From contig JAGYXB010000825.1 of the NCBI GenBank assembly GCA_022495005.1, positions 2,232,001 through 2,296,000 of the forward strand: a stretch of 64,000 nt of DNA. Direction: 5' to 3'. This document shows, piece after piece, positions 46,301 to 61,300 of the stretch (within the stretch, counting starts at the first letter, position 1; every line of letters starts with the position of its first letter). Source of the stretch: Rhyacophila brunnea (Eukaryota > Arthropoda > Insecta > Trichoptera > Rhyacophilidae). The notes below the pieces were generated by a model, which was given only the letters and a program-made list of their open reading frames with translations, was not told where the DNA came from and searched no databases. Made by a program: the position numbers and the translations under genes.

Positions 46301-49300
46301 CGAACACTGTTCGAAGAAATGTGATGTCAAAAAAAAGTCAGGTTGATAAATGAGTTAAATTCAGACCAGAGATGCCAGATCGTACATTTTTTTAAACATA
46401 CACATTTATTAAAGTGACATCTGCATTCGTATACCTAACAGTTACCTTACCACAATATTTCTCAAAAATGAATGGTCTTTGCAATGAGCTATCCCAAATA
46501 CCCAAAATAGCCGTGAATCGTTTGTGATCTAGCTGGTGGCTATAGCCGGCGATAACCAGGTGGTGTAGAATTGAGAAACCATAGACAAGAAAATACTAGG
46601 CGAATTAATTAATAGTGCTTCATCTAAACTTTATAAATAAAAAGTAAAATAGTAAATATTTCAAACCTTCATGGCAACTATTTTATTGGAAATAGAAAAA
46701 AAAATATAACTAGTTTTTGGTTTAATTTATCTTTATCATGTTTGGTTTAGTATGGAGATGCATGGATGCACACGTGCAATTGTTTTTAATTGAATATTTT
46801 TTAGAAATTGTCGAGAATGCTAAGCCAAAAGGGCAATTATTAAATGAGAATTTGCAACTTTACACGAGAGTAATTTGAAATTAGAATTTTATCAGTTTTC
46901 TCGGTTGTATAGAATAACTTTTGATGTGACGTAGTTTTGAGACACTGGAGATAACATTCCAAACAATCTTAACACCGTAAATCCAATTTTGTGTCAAATT
47001 ATACTTAAGTTAACCCTTTTGTCTTAGCAACCTCGGTTAAAAAAAACACTCACAATCAAACAAGGTAAATTTTGTAATAAGCAAACCTAAGATACAAAAA
47101 TAATTCAATCATCATTTCATCAAGAAATTCCACAAAAAATGATTTAATTTTACTGTTAATTGAATTGAGAAATTTTATTTCAAAGAGTGAAGAAAATATG
47201 GAATACGGATTGAAGTCAAGTTCATAAACAATGACTGTCATTTTCATACAATTCTCTCCTTGCGAACATACAGCCATGATTTTCTGGTCAGTATTGTTCG
47301 CATAGTCCTACAAACTTATCTAAAGAACGGTCAAAAATGGAACTACGAACTATATGGACGCCATTTTGATAACGTCATTCGAATGTCAGATTATGCCCAG
47401 TTGCGAGTCTTGATTGGGTAGTTTTCAACAGTGGCTCCCCCATCCATTCTTTAGAAAAGTTTGTAGGTCTGTAGCTAGTGTTCTACTGCCATTGACTTAG
47501 TAATGGACACTGCCTCTGAAGAATAAAATGACCCTACTCAAAAACATCCAGGACTGCTTGTACAAATTTCATTATATCACATACGGATGTGAAATTTTAC
47601 TCACACTGTACTAAGAATGCGTATTACAATGTGGTTAAAAGATGGATTCTTCCATGGCAATGATAATAGTTTTGATTTATTGGTGAATCAATAGTGGATA
47701 GTGTGGAGTGCGTTTTGAATGGATTACCTGCTGCAGCAAATGACGGAGTCCGGGGTTGCTGGCCATCACGGGTCGCATCATCCGGTTGCCCGCCGCTCCT
47801 CCCATTGGACCACCTGTTTCATAGTATATCATTCAAAACAACCATTTCAAGTAAATTTATTTTACAAAGTGTTTTGATGAAAATTGAACAAATAATGCGT
47901 GTGTTAACAAAATAATAATTTGAAAAAGAGCTATAACCATGGAATCTGATGTACCAAATATGGCTTTATTTTAAATTTTAACACGGCGACGTTTACAACA
48001 ATACTCTTTTACGGTATAAATATATTTTATGTAGTCATTCAATGTTAATTTCCAAGATGAGAAAAGACAAGGTATAATAATGACATATATGTTTTTCTAA
48101 CAAAGTTTACAGTTTATCCAGGCTAAGCTCACAAAGATACGCAAAATTACTAATTTTTCTCGTTACTATGTTACTCCATCATTGAATTTACAGAGATTGT
48201 GTTCGTTCAAAATATTCTGCAAAATAACGAAACCATAGACTAAATTTGTCGCCATGACAGCATGACAGTATGCGACATGTATCTCAATATAGTCACAACT
48301 TTAGTGGCAGGGGTGAACTCACATTTTGTTAAGTAAAACTATTGACACTTTTAAAAAAAAAATAGATCTTACATTTACCATGTCATAGATACCATAAGAC
48401 AAAACTGGTTCAATGAAACTGATTCAATTTCCATCAAAAACATCTTTTCAAACCTTGAGAATTCAGATTTTAATATATGTTATAAACATAGTAATGTAGT
48501 ATGTTTGTTATTTTTGAGATATAAATTATGATTAATTTTAGTTTTAAATTTTATATTAAGAAATATAACGCATTTTTGACAAACCTGCAGGGCCAGACTG
48601 CTGTGGCAGTTGAGCAGGCCCCTGCCCTTGCCCAGGACCCTGTCCCATGTCCACATTTGGTCCCATGGGCCCCCCGGGACCCTGCCCCATGAGCCCGGGG
48701 CTTTGTCCCATCGGACCTCCAGCCTGGTTGGGTACCCCTCCACTTCGCGCCATCTGCTGTAGTTGAAGCTGTTTTCTTTGGTCCTGTCAATAGAAATTAT
48801 TACTCAATACATCATAGAATCTATCAATTTCGTTTGAATACACTAAGCAGTCTAGTTTTACAAGTTTTTGTTTGTAAGAGATTAATTAACCTTTTCTATG
48901 CCTAACGATATTACTACGGCAGTATCTGACAGGCCGCAGATTTTTAACAACACAGTTTGAATGTAGAGCGAAGCTCTTGCCACAATCGCTGTAGTACTGA
49001 TAATTTGTGGCTTAGTATTTCATAATTATTCAAACAGATGTCAATGTGTATTTAATTTTTAGATTATGCAAATAAATCGACAGTGGCTAGTAATTTGAGT
49101 TTAAAGTCGGATGAGATAATTTTTAAAAACGAAATTTGTATGTGCGGCCTGTCAAACAAGACCTCATAGAGCGAGAAAACTCGCTGAAGGCATAGAACTG
49201 GTTAATTTGCATACCGTTTATTGATTTTGAATATTTTTTGCATTTCTGATTGTCCCACAGATGCGCTTGCATGTCAACTTAGGAATAAAAACATTTATAC

Positions 49301-52300
49301 TGCGTCAGAAAATGTTAACATGATAAAAGTATAAAACTTGAAAAACACCAAAAACACAACCATTAGAAAAATCTTTGATAAATTCTTGGACGGAAAAGAA
49401 TCTGAGAACTATTATATGAGACATAATAACTTATTACGTTATCTCAGATTTTTATTAGCAATTGCAAGGATAAAAATAAAATTTTATGAAATAGGTATGA
49501 TAGCAATTTCTTGGTGGGTGGAATCTGAAACATCAAAGTAATTATTCGCAAGAATAACAGATGGATCGGTAGCTTAATTGATTAAAAACACTCATCCGGA
49601 TGAGTAAAGTAAAAGATGTGTTTGAATTCCACTCAGCTGAAAATTTCTTCTAGGATTTTTTAGACTGATTCTGATGGCTTTCTAAAAATGTTATTACTTA
49701 TATACGTAATAACTAAAATTTTGATAGTTTTTGATGTCGGTTAACAATTAAGGTAACTACCATTTATTGGTATGTACCTGGATTTAAACCATAAAAGCTG
49801 ATTGCCAAAAATTAACACAATTTCTTAAGCGGTTCAGATGTATGCTGCTAATTAATTTATAGATAGGACACACGTGACTCAATTGTTAAAGCACATTGGC
49901 GTGAATCCAGTGGATGCGGGCTCAAGTCCAGCCGGGTGTCTTATTTTTTCCAAGATTTTTTCTGATGAGTTTTCATGTATTTAATAATTTTATTTATGAC
50001 CATACTTTTGAACAGTTCGTATACAGCCATTCACAATATGAGAAGATCTTCCTGGGAAATGGGTATGAAATATCATCGTACAAACCTCCATCTGTTTGAA
50101 TTGATTTTCTTGCTGTTGCGCAACATGCAGGCTATTCTTGATCTGGGGCACGTTGCTCATCTGAGACATTATCTTGTACTGAGCCTCTTGTTGTTGAGCC
50201 GCCTCCAAAGTTTGTTGAAGCTAAACAAAAACAATCCAAACAATTACATATTTTCGTCACTGCGTACTCAATCTATTGCTGATAAAAAACGTCCTAGTAT
50301 CAACACTTTACCTAGTGCGTAAATAACACAAATTGGATAGTTACTTAAAACCTTGAAATTTCAATTGTTTCCATATCGTCACCTCAATGCTACAACTAGA
50401 TAACTCTGATTTGGTCATTGTTGAGAAAATGAAATTTAAACATCACTTGATTAACACAAATCTAGGCTATAATCATTATATAAAATAAAAATTGAGCTTG
50501 TCTAATTTGGAACAATTAAATAATGTTCAATTGTGTGAAAAAATATTGTAGATATACTACAGTATAACCTCGTTTTTACGTGCCCGGAATTCACGTTTTC
50601 CCGGCAATTGCGTGTATTTTTTTCAGTCCCGATGTATTTCAGTACATTTAATACCCGAATTTACATTTTTCTTTCCCGCGATTTACGTCGGAAATATTCA
50701 AAATATGCGAGTTACGCGCGCTTGACAATGATTGGGTCGTGACATTCGAACAGCGTAAGGTGTTTGGAGGGAAAACTCTGTGTCTTTTGAACGGCGCACG
50801 GTGATTGGTCCGAGTTCGGCGCATAACAAGGTGATTGGTCGATTGGTCGCCATCTTTTCTTTTGGCATCGTGTTTGTGTTTTGTATACACTCCGTCTGTC
50901 ATTATTCTGTCATTAGTCTTACAAGTTACAAGTTCGAGGTTTATTTATTTCATATTGCTTTTAAACTTTTAAACTTTAAAAACCTACTTTACAGCTTTGC
51001 TGATATTCAAGATGACACTTTTAAATGTTTATATAGTCTTGAAAGAGAATTACATAACAAAAATGCAACAAACTACATAATATACATGATTTTTTTAATA
51101 AAAAATTTCAATAAAAATTTAAATTGAATGTTGTTTTTTAATAAAATGTTATTTTTTTAGAAACATAAAATTTAAATGTTCTTTTTTCAATACCCCCCTT
51201 TTACATTTTCCCTCCAATTAGGTTTTTTTTCAGTCCCTTGAAAATAGGGGTTATACTGTAATTTATTTATTTAATGCATTTATGGTTTTATTATCTAATA
51301 TTTTCAAACTCATAATTAATACAGTTCCCATTAACTTCTGACTTACCTAGTTTTATCATTTTGTAGAGAAGAAGAAGAAGAAAATTTGAGATAGCATATT
51401 CAATAACTATCTCAAAAACAGTGAAAATCGAGTTATCTAGTTGTGATATTGAGGTGACAATATATAAGTAAGTAAATTACTGTTTGATCCTAAGCACAGT
51501 ATAAAATGGGCCTCCGAGTGGAGGTTGTATTAACAGATTTTTTACGAATAACAGTTGTTAACCATTCGCTCCACGCTCAAGGACAATATGGGTGGGTACT
51601 GAACTAGGGTATCGATATGTGGTCAAATAAACAGTGATTCATATTTTTTAAAACCGCCTTCTTTGCAGAAAAAAAATATTTTTTGAACCATCATCCCAGT
51701 AAATGTATGTTTGTAGTCAACCTGCATGATCTTCTCCAGATTTTGCTGCCTGGCCGCCTCCAGATGGTCAAACTGCGGCCTCTGCTGTTGTTGACTGGCG
51801 GTGTTCGGTGCGCCTGAACCCCTACCGGCCCCCGCTCCCTGCATGCCCTATTAACATAACACAAAGAAGATAATACAATCATCAAACTACCACAAGGGAA
51901 CAATGTCTTTACATGTAATTACTGGGGGAAGCAAAGAGAGGTAATGCAGGATTTAGAGTTTTTTGATGTTATCATTTACACAGAAAAATTACTTTTTCAC
52001 TCATTGATTGCAATCCCAGATAGATTTTTCAAATCCGGTATTTCAGGATTAGTGGTCAATCCCTATACCAGATTGATGGAAATGTGAAATTTTAATATGG
52101 CCATTTTTTTATTTTAAAATAAGTACCTACATCAATTTTTACTTAAGTATGAATAAGAAAACAAATAAATACATACTAAGTTACCCTATTGTCCGGCAAC
52201 TTCATCTTGGCTACGTGGCAAAACTGTGAACTACAAACAGCTAATCGAACTTCCGGTTTCAAAAAAGGAACGCCCCCAAATTATTCATTACATTTTTGAC

Positions 52301-55300
52301 AGTCGTATTGGACGCATCTGGGCATTTTCGCCAAAGTTTGTACATGTTTGAAATTTGGGTAATTTTATTTTTTCACTAAAATTAATCATTTTTATATAGC
52401 TAACAGATTCCTTGTTCTATTCCTGAACTAGTGAGAGCAATTTTTCATCAAAATATTGATTAATAAAATATTTATAGCATTTTTATTATGAAATTGGGCA
52501 TGATAATTTTCCGCTCCGTGACCATGAAACTATGCTTATTAAAAATGAATGAGACACTTTTTATCACTTAAAAAAGCTTTATTAGATTAAAAATACCATA
52601 CACTTAAAAATAAAACCACAAATAGTCAAAAAATATAATTGAATTTAAATTCTTGGGCACATTTCGTTCCTTACCGTTACCCTATGTCAATAATAGCAGA
52701 GTATTTTCCCTTTAGTATTTGAAAATAGCAATCATTGTTCGTTCTGCTATTTTTTTAAAGACAGTAATCAATTTTACTAAATTTTATTGGAAGTATACAT
52801 AAGTTTCGTTATTTAATAATCAAATGAAAAATAGATAACGTTCAACTTTTTTTGGGACATTTTCGGAATGGAACGGAATGGTAATGGAATGGACTTTCTA
52901 AAGCTAAAGTTACATGTTACCATAAAAACAAATTTTTGTTTTAAATTTATTTGAATCTTTTCATAGTCAGATATTCAACGTGCGTCACAATAACGATACA
53001 AATCAAACTTAATCACTAAAATAGACATATTTTATAATAAATTTTACAATACTGGTAAAATAAAGTAATAATTTTGACACACTATAAATGACCATAACTT
53101 TTATTTGGCTGTTATATGTAACTCAAATAAAAAATATTTTGAAGCAAATTAACAATATATAAAAAATGGAATTAGCAAGGGATTCGACATGTCGAGCTTC
53201 CAATCAGCTGGATAAAATTTGGAAATCATTTATATACCTACTGCATATTTGTTTATTTAATTTTCTTTGTCGGCATGCGTAATCACTAATCTGAAATGCG
53301 GTCTAATTATCATAACTTCATAACAAACTCTGCATAAACTAAGCCGAGAAAGGTCATTGTCATCAACTCATTACTCATCGTCATCATGAACATCACCGGT
53401 AAAATAATTGCTTTCGTCACTTACCGCGCTTTTTTTATTTTGTTTGCAATTTGAGCCGTACAATTGATTTACCTACTTGTTTTGAGTATTGTTATTACTT
53501 ATTACTCTTATTATTAGTTATTATTATTAGCTTCTTGTATTGTTTATCGGTAAAAAAGACAAGTGCTCATAGGTAGACGGTGATAAAACTGGAAATCACA
53601 TGAGTCGAAAAAGTCGGTATGTTGAAAGGAATTGTGTTGTGCCTAATAAAATAATTATTTTTTGTTAAATGGACATAATAAAGATCATTTTATAAAGTTA
53701 CTTTCCCTGTTCTTTTCTGATCATCGACTCATCGCATTTAGCTGGCCGCACACCGAATATTAAATCTAATAGGGTACGCATCTCTGATAAACGTGACAAA
53801 AAAATACGGTACTGTTCGTTTATCAGGACTACAGCGGAAAACACATTTTGAAAATAGCCAATAAACTGGATTACTTGTTAGGTTAACCTAACCAAACCTA
53901 ACCTAACCCAACCTAATCTAATCTAAACTAACCCTAACTAACAAATAATCCAGTATATCGGGTATTTTCAAAATGTGCTTTCCGCTGTATTCCTGATAGA
54001 CGAACAGTACCAAAAATCCTTCTTCATACATTTTTATAAATTTCTATGCCTAAAATGTGTGGAGAAGTTTTAAAATTTTGGTGGTGTATCTAGCAGAAAT
54101 ACAAAATATTAGCATCAAACTTAGGGTAGGTTTGTATCAAAATATTAGCACTTATTGTAACAATTACACGAAGTTGGTTTTTATTGTTGCAATAAGTGCA
54201 ATATTTTAACAGCAGCAAGATAGGTGCTGTTAAAATATAGCACTTGTTGCAACAATAAAAACCAACTTCGTGTAATTGTTACAATAAGTGCTAATATTTT
54301 GATACAAACCTACCCTAAGTTTGATAATATTTATCACTTTATTACTTTAGCGGTCGATAAAGTGATAAATACGACGGCTTAGTAGGGTAGATTTGTATCA
54401 AAGTATTAATACTTATTGCAACAATTACAATTAGTTGATTATAATTGTTGCAATAAGTGCTATATTTTAACAGCACCGCTCTTGCTGCTGTTAAAATATA
54501 ACACTTATTGCAACAATTTAAACCAACTTATTGCAATTGTTACAATAAGTGCTAATACTCTGATACAAACCTGCCCTAAGTTTGATAATATTTATCACTT
54601 TATCACTTTAGCGGTCGATAAGTGAAGAATAGGCCCGCTGAATCTGTACCCTCCAAATTTCGGAATTGTACATCGTGGACGTGGTCAGAATCACATTTTA
54701 TAGCTGCGGCCTATGAATAATGTGGGTCCATATTCGCCTGGTTGTGTCCCTTAAACACCAAAACAGTTTTTGCAAACATAATCAAAACAAGTTTGGCCAT
54801 CATTACATTTATAACAAAACATCTTTTTGCATGCCATACACTTCGTCATTCCGTTTGTTTTAAATGGTAAATTAATTTTGCAAAAACTACATTCAATAGA
54901 TCGTGAAATTATTGTTCGAATCGATTTTGACTTGTTCTTGTTCTGATGAAGGGAAATATTTTCTTTTTCCCCTTTCCTTTCGGATCGTTCTCTTTTTGTC
55001 TGATAATCTAATTCATCCATGACGGATAAAATACGTTTCGAATGAGTAGGCTCCAAATTACACTTGACTCCGGTTTCCGAGCATGATATATCTGTGACTT
55101 CTTTAATTTGAACTGGCTTAGATATTGCAAAATCACTTTTGTTGGCCGGGCTAATAGAACAGTCATACATTTTAGTGAATGACGTAGCAGCGATTGTGGA
55201 TGAAACAGGCTGAGATATATAAATACCATTTTCATCAGACAGTTTCACAAAGGAATCTGTTACAGTGCAAGACAACATTAAGTCATCATCAGTGATTTCA

Positions 55301-58300
55301 ATACTATCTCCTATGTACTCAACTACAACTTTTTTAGGCATCTGAACTTCAATGGTCTTGCTAAGTTGTGAATTGTTAACTGAATTTTCACTTTTAATAC
55401 TTCTTGGGGGTAGGCCCTTATTATGTGGTGCAGCATTCTTTTGTGTCCGAAAAGTATGTTTTATTGGTGAAAAGCAATCACAAAGGCGTTCTCGTGTGCA
55501 AAAACAACTCAGTGCTCGGTGATAAATTTCGTTCCGCGCATTTGAAATAATTTGGTGTATTTGCATAGTACCAGCTATTGTTTGTAAATTATAAGGTATT
55601 AATTGAGAGATGTTGGCAACATCAACCTCTGCCACATAAATACATTTGACTGACTTCATGCAAACTGTTAATAAATCGAATGCCGCACAAGCACTTGTGA
55701 TATCATTGCCATAGGCAACTTGCCTATCAAGTGCTCTTTTAACAGCCCCTCCAATACCATCGGCAACACCTTTGCCATGACCGCTCTCCGAAAATGACCA
55801 AGTGGCAAAATTTAATTTTAGTTCTGTTGTAAAATAATTCAAAAGAAAAAAGTTTTTTTTCTGTCTATACTGCGAGCTTGGCCCGTCTGAAAAGAAATTG
55901 ATTGTATTGACTTCAGGTGTTTTGTTTTTTATAAATTTGATGACAGGACACAGGTGCGCCCATATTGCAGATGGTTCATGGGATTTACTTTCAGATATTG
56001 TGCAGAACGATTGAGAGCCTTTATCCCAGTATATCATCCCGCAATGAAGAGTTATCTGATTTTTAGACGCACCGAAATGCATCGACTGTATTTCACGACT
56101 CATCTTACAAACGTAGTTCTCTGAGAAGTCACATAATATAATAACTTCATTCGGACCTAAACCATTGATGCATTCCTGATACTTGCGCTGTTGATATTTC
56201 CAGTTGAAGTAATGTTTTTTGAAAGATATTACATTTTTTTCGAAGATCTTTAATAGTTGACCAATGCAGCCCCTTTTAATTTGCTTCACAGTCTTCTTCG
56301 CAATCATAGATTTCACTGCACCATTTGCAGTCTTTTCATATTGATGATTGACTCGCTCCCATTGCAGCCACTCGATGTTCGTATCAGTATCTCCTTCTTC
56401 CAATTTGTAGTTTAATACATGAGATTTGCACTTAGCACACATTCCGTGCATGCATTGGTATGAGGTTATGTCACAAGACAGGCATAATAAAGCATCTGTC
56501 ATGTTTTTGTATTCTGGTATCAAACCTTTCTTTTTTAATGCAAGGAACAAAAAATCCATATTGCTGTGTTTAATGCACAGAGAAGTTTCTCTATTTGTTA
56601 CATTCGGCGACAAAACATAAAATGGTTTGTATTTGTAAAACGTTGTAAAATTATACGTGCCACCTTCTTCTTTATATATTTTAAATAAATTAAACAATGT
56701 GTCCGTCATGTATCTCTTTTGCTGTTTGCTTTTCTTAAATGTCCGGCACTCTTTTTTGCCAGCGGTACTGCGGCTGATATCATCGCGAAGGAAAAACTTT
56801 TCCATCTCCTTTTGAATCTTCGACATGTCTTTGGAATGTCGTAGTTTTTGCCGAATTCTTCCGCGTAATCCCAATAGTTTAGCTACATAGGTTGTAGACT
56901 TATTTCTTCTAACTGTTTCGTGTACAGCCAAACTCTTCAAGGTGCTTTTCTCTTTGAAGGTTTTAGACTTCTTGTAGGTGCTGCGAAGTGTAACTTCTAA
57001 CATATCATCTCTCGTCTTCATCTTCTTTATGGTCTGTTTTAATTCTTCTATTTTTTTAGAAGTAATCTTTTTAAAGCGATAATATTTCTTCCTCAAAGCT
57101 TGGTAAGATGTATTCAAATCATTTCGGTGTTGTATGGCTTTATTGTATTTTTTTATTAAGATTTTGTTTTGAAGCTGCTTATTGTGTAACTTTCTCTTTG
57201 GTTCTGCTGAAGCTAATGCCTGTCTAGCAGTTTCAATCTGCTGTTTTTTCTTTTCCTTCTGTTGTCTTTTTTGATGTCTCCATACTTTTCTCTGCACTAT
57301 TTTTTCATTTTCAGACATATCACATATTTTTTTACTCTTGGCTTTGAGTCTTTCTAAGTCTTTTTTTTTATATCGATCATATTTTTCTGGATCGCATTTT
57401 AATTTCTCCCTATATCTTCTCATTTTCTCAGCCGGAGTGAGCGGCATCTAAAAAAATGAATGATGATTGAAATTAAATGAAAAAATCATTTAAGGAGAAA
57501 ATAATACATTATTTGATTAATTATTTGTAATTAAATGAAACACAATTTTATAGTACTTATTCCACTTTTTAATTAAATTCTGTACCGATTTCGTCCTCTT
57601 CAAGGGGACATTATCAACTAAAAAGGACAAAAACGGTACCGTCAAACGGGGTTATACCGCCTTCCAAGTATAATTCTGCCTAGGAAAAAATATTTTGTTT
57701 GTATGGCCACTACTTCTTTTTACACTCGGGTAGACATAATATATAATATTTGTTTATAACCTTATTCTCAATTGTCAGTTAGTCACATTAAACCCTTTAA
57801 ACATCTATAAATTTACGTAAGTTAATATAAAACTTGACTTTTGTAAATGGCGTGTGCATATTATGCCGGGTCCACACCGAAAACAAGTCGCGCGACAACT
57901 CGTTAAATTTTACGGTAAGCATGATAATTATCGTAAAATTTCTTAAGCAATTATGATAATTATCGTAAAATTTAACGAGTTGTCGCGCGACTTGTTGCCG
58001 GTGTGGCCGCACTTTTATGCAGTCACGTCAACTGTCGAAAAATCATCATTTATCTACCATAAATACAAAAGGTATGATATTGATATTTGTACTCTCTATT
58101 CCATTATATTAGCAATTAGAATGCATTGCTAAATTTAAATAAATTGAATTTTAAAGACTGCAAATACGCCAGGCGGACTTGTACCGAAGAGCGACATGAA
58201 GTTTCGGGTTATTCCGCCCGGGTTAGGGTTTTCAAAACACCTTTAAATATTATTATTTTTTTTAATATCAATAAATACAATAAATTGTCTATTATTTTTA

Positions 58301-58329
58301 TTAGTTGAACGCCAAAATAGGTATAATAG

Positions 58330-58384
<55 letters not shown>

Positions 58385-61300
58385 TGCTTGTTAATCAACC
58401 ATTTTGAAAGAAGAAGCATGATGAAATTGATCTTGGCGTTAAAATTGTGTAAAAAGTACTAAAATATAAAAATACACACAATCATAACAATTGTTTCGGT
58501 ATCTATTTTATCATTAGATGTAAGAGGCTTCATTAAATCAGTTTTTGTATTCAGTCACAAAAATACTTTTTGTTATACTTATTTCTTTCAAAATAACAAA
58601 AATAAAGCATAAAAAAACAATTTCATACATTATTTTCTTACCTAATAGATATGCACATTAATTTGTTAGAATATATCATAATTATGAACATAATTTATGT
58701 ACAAAAAATAATTTATCATATTTTTTGCACATCCCTAAGTTCAATCTTCAAAATGTATGCACGTGTCAGTGAAAAAATGTTAATTCCGTCTAGAAAACTT
58801 TGACGATGCAAAAACACACAAAAAGGTGAATGTAGATGGGTTATGGTATTTAACATGTTTGCAGCACGTGTTATGAGTACTATTTTACTATGTTGATGTT
58901 ACCTCGTAACAGTGATAATGCGTTAGACTGATTTTTTTTGGTAGGCGGAATAACCCCGGGAATGTGTTATTCCGCCTACATGTTTGTATCAGTGAAATCA
59001 ATGTATTAGAATGTAGATAAAATAATATTAACTATTTTTAAGTATAATAAATAGCCATAAAAACCACATAACAATGGACATGTAGTACAAAAAAATCAGA
59101 AAATACAAAGTAACGATACACCGTAGAAAAATCAGGCGGAATAACCCCGTTTGACGGTACAGAATTTAATTAAAAAATGGAATAAGTACTATAAAATTGT
59201 GTTTCATTTAATTACAAATAATACAATGCCGTTACACCATGGATTGCCAGTTAACATTATAATAGAAAATACTGCTTTAGACGGGGAAAATATAGAAAGA
59301 GAAAATACTGCATATTATCTTTTATATCGCCAGGTTATTTGCTATATTTTTTACTGACAATATTTTTGTTTTGCGTACGGACAGACAAAATAAAAGTTTT
59401 TATAATCTATGAAAAACTAAACACACAATGTAAACCCAACTTTATGCATTCCTTTCGGTTACTTTTACATTCCACATATAGGTTACCACCAATATAGTTT
59501 CGGAATGGAGGTAACGGATTCTGTTTCAGAAGTGTTTGAAGCCAAAATTTAGCTTAATTTTATAGTTAAACCTGCGTTATGTTTTATTATTTCTATAGTA
59601 TGAAAGATAAGCTCCATATGTATAGTATGTGAAATAGAAATATGTGATTTCTTACCTTACAAATCGTGGTCACAGTAGTGGAACTTATTAAATGAACAAC
59701 CCAGAAAGCAACCTGTTCCGATAGAGATACCGACACACACTAACAATTTAAATTATAAATGGCGGTCAGTGTTATACAAAGATGTTGCCAGATTAAAACA
59801 ATACATATTTATAGTTGTAATTTTTCGTAATCATGCTGAAATCGTGGTAACGGCCTGTGGAATTCCACCTTTTCAAATATCCTGGGACACACTTTAAACG
59901 TGATTTTTTTCAATATTGGTACAAATTTACGAAAAAACTGTATATTTTCCAAAAATATATAATGTAAGCTATTGAAGACACTAAAATTTAATTTTACACA
60001 CTCAAAATTAATGACGAAATCAGACTTTGTATATTTGAATTTAGAGGTGGGACATGGTAAAAACACACTACCTTTCGATCTAAATAATCATTTTAAAATA
60101 TATACAGGTTAGACAGTTGTATTTAACTGACCGAATAAAGTAAATTAATAAATTTGCATGTTTAAAATACATAACTTTCCAATATTCTATAATATAATAA
60201 CTATGAAAAAATCAATCGAAGTCATGGGACATGCCAAAAACGCAATGTACAAACTTTGGCGAAAATGCCCATCTATCAATTTACGTAATTTGAAGCTTTT
60301 TATATTCAAAAGATGTCTAAAACAATACGAAGTCATGTTCGAATTATTATTAGTAAACTTTTAATTTATTGTGAAGAAGAAAAAGAGTCCCATTTAAAAG
60401 GCGAGCCTATACAATACCATATCACGGGTTGCTGTCATTGTCAGGTATGTCAAAATTCAGTGTTGTAATACTAGAAACATTTCCCCAAAAACTGGGAATT
60501 CTGTTTGTATATTATATAGTTGTGTGTATTGTAATCTATTTTATTAATATTTTTGACATATAATAATTAAGTATAAATGATCATTTAAGTACACTGGCAG
60601 TGTGATAATAAATTGGCAAGAAGAATATTTTCAAGAATAAACATTATTGGCATTAAATCAATTATTACGGAGATGTAAAATTTACAAAAATGCTTAAAAT
60701 TATCTAGATATTTATACGTAGTGTATCAATAATTTACAAGAATATTCCAAGGACAGTTTCTAGAGTCATGAAAGAAATGACTACAGCGAGTGCCTCCTCT
60801 TCAAAAATCGTTAACGCCTGGAAAAAATAAGATTGCATTGGACAGTATGGACTTATGTACCATACGTCAAAAAGTGCAGGAGTTTTATACTGTCCACAAA
60901 CAAGTTCCGACGCTGCAAAACTTACTGGTTTCCTTAGTAGAGTGCATGGATTTTCAAGGAAGCAAAGAATTTTTACGGCGACGGTTGCATAAGCTAGGGT
61001 TTTAATTTAAAAAAAGCCTTTCTAAAAGAAATGTTATCATATAGAGACACGGCATAGTTGCGTGGAGAACATTCCCAAAAATTCTATAATAGTTATGGAT
61101 ATTGCCCCTTACCATAGCATTAAAATAAATAAACCGCCAACTATGGCCAATAAAAAAAGCGTTATGCAAGAATGGCTGAAAGACAATAATATTATATTCG
61201 AAGAAAATATGGTTAAAACTCAATGAAAAGAAATAATTGATAGAAATAACCACCACCAAAGTATTTATTCGACGAGCTGATTAAAGAAAAAGGCTCAACA

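Larger units (their letters stand above)
57521..59221. mobile_element. 1.7-kb foldback element with long inverted ends
   Basis: Outer arms 57521-57586 and 59156-59221 match in 65 of 66 positions. Pairing continues inward at 57636-57661 and 59135-59160, after a 49-base insertion on the left. The interior holds a hairpin MITE, an ATT microsatellite and repeated copies of GGCGGAATAACCCC. It starts 74 bases upstream of the 898-codon frame. Confidence 0.8.

Noticed and set aside
48551..48790. Three overlapping Gly/Pro/Gln-rich frames on the minus strand
   Set aside because: Only one frame continues in phase into the neighbouring exons; the others are shadows of MED25-like exon D.
59151..59357. 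68-codon frame right of the foldback
   Set aside because: Its first part reads through the inverted arm; no domain or homologue is recognised.
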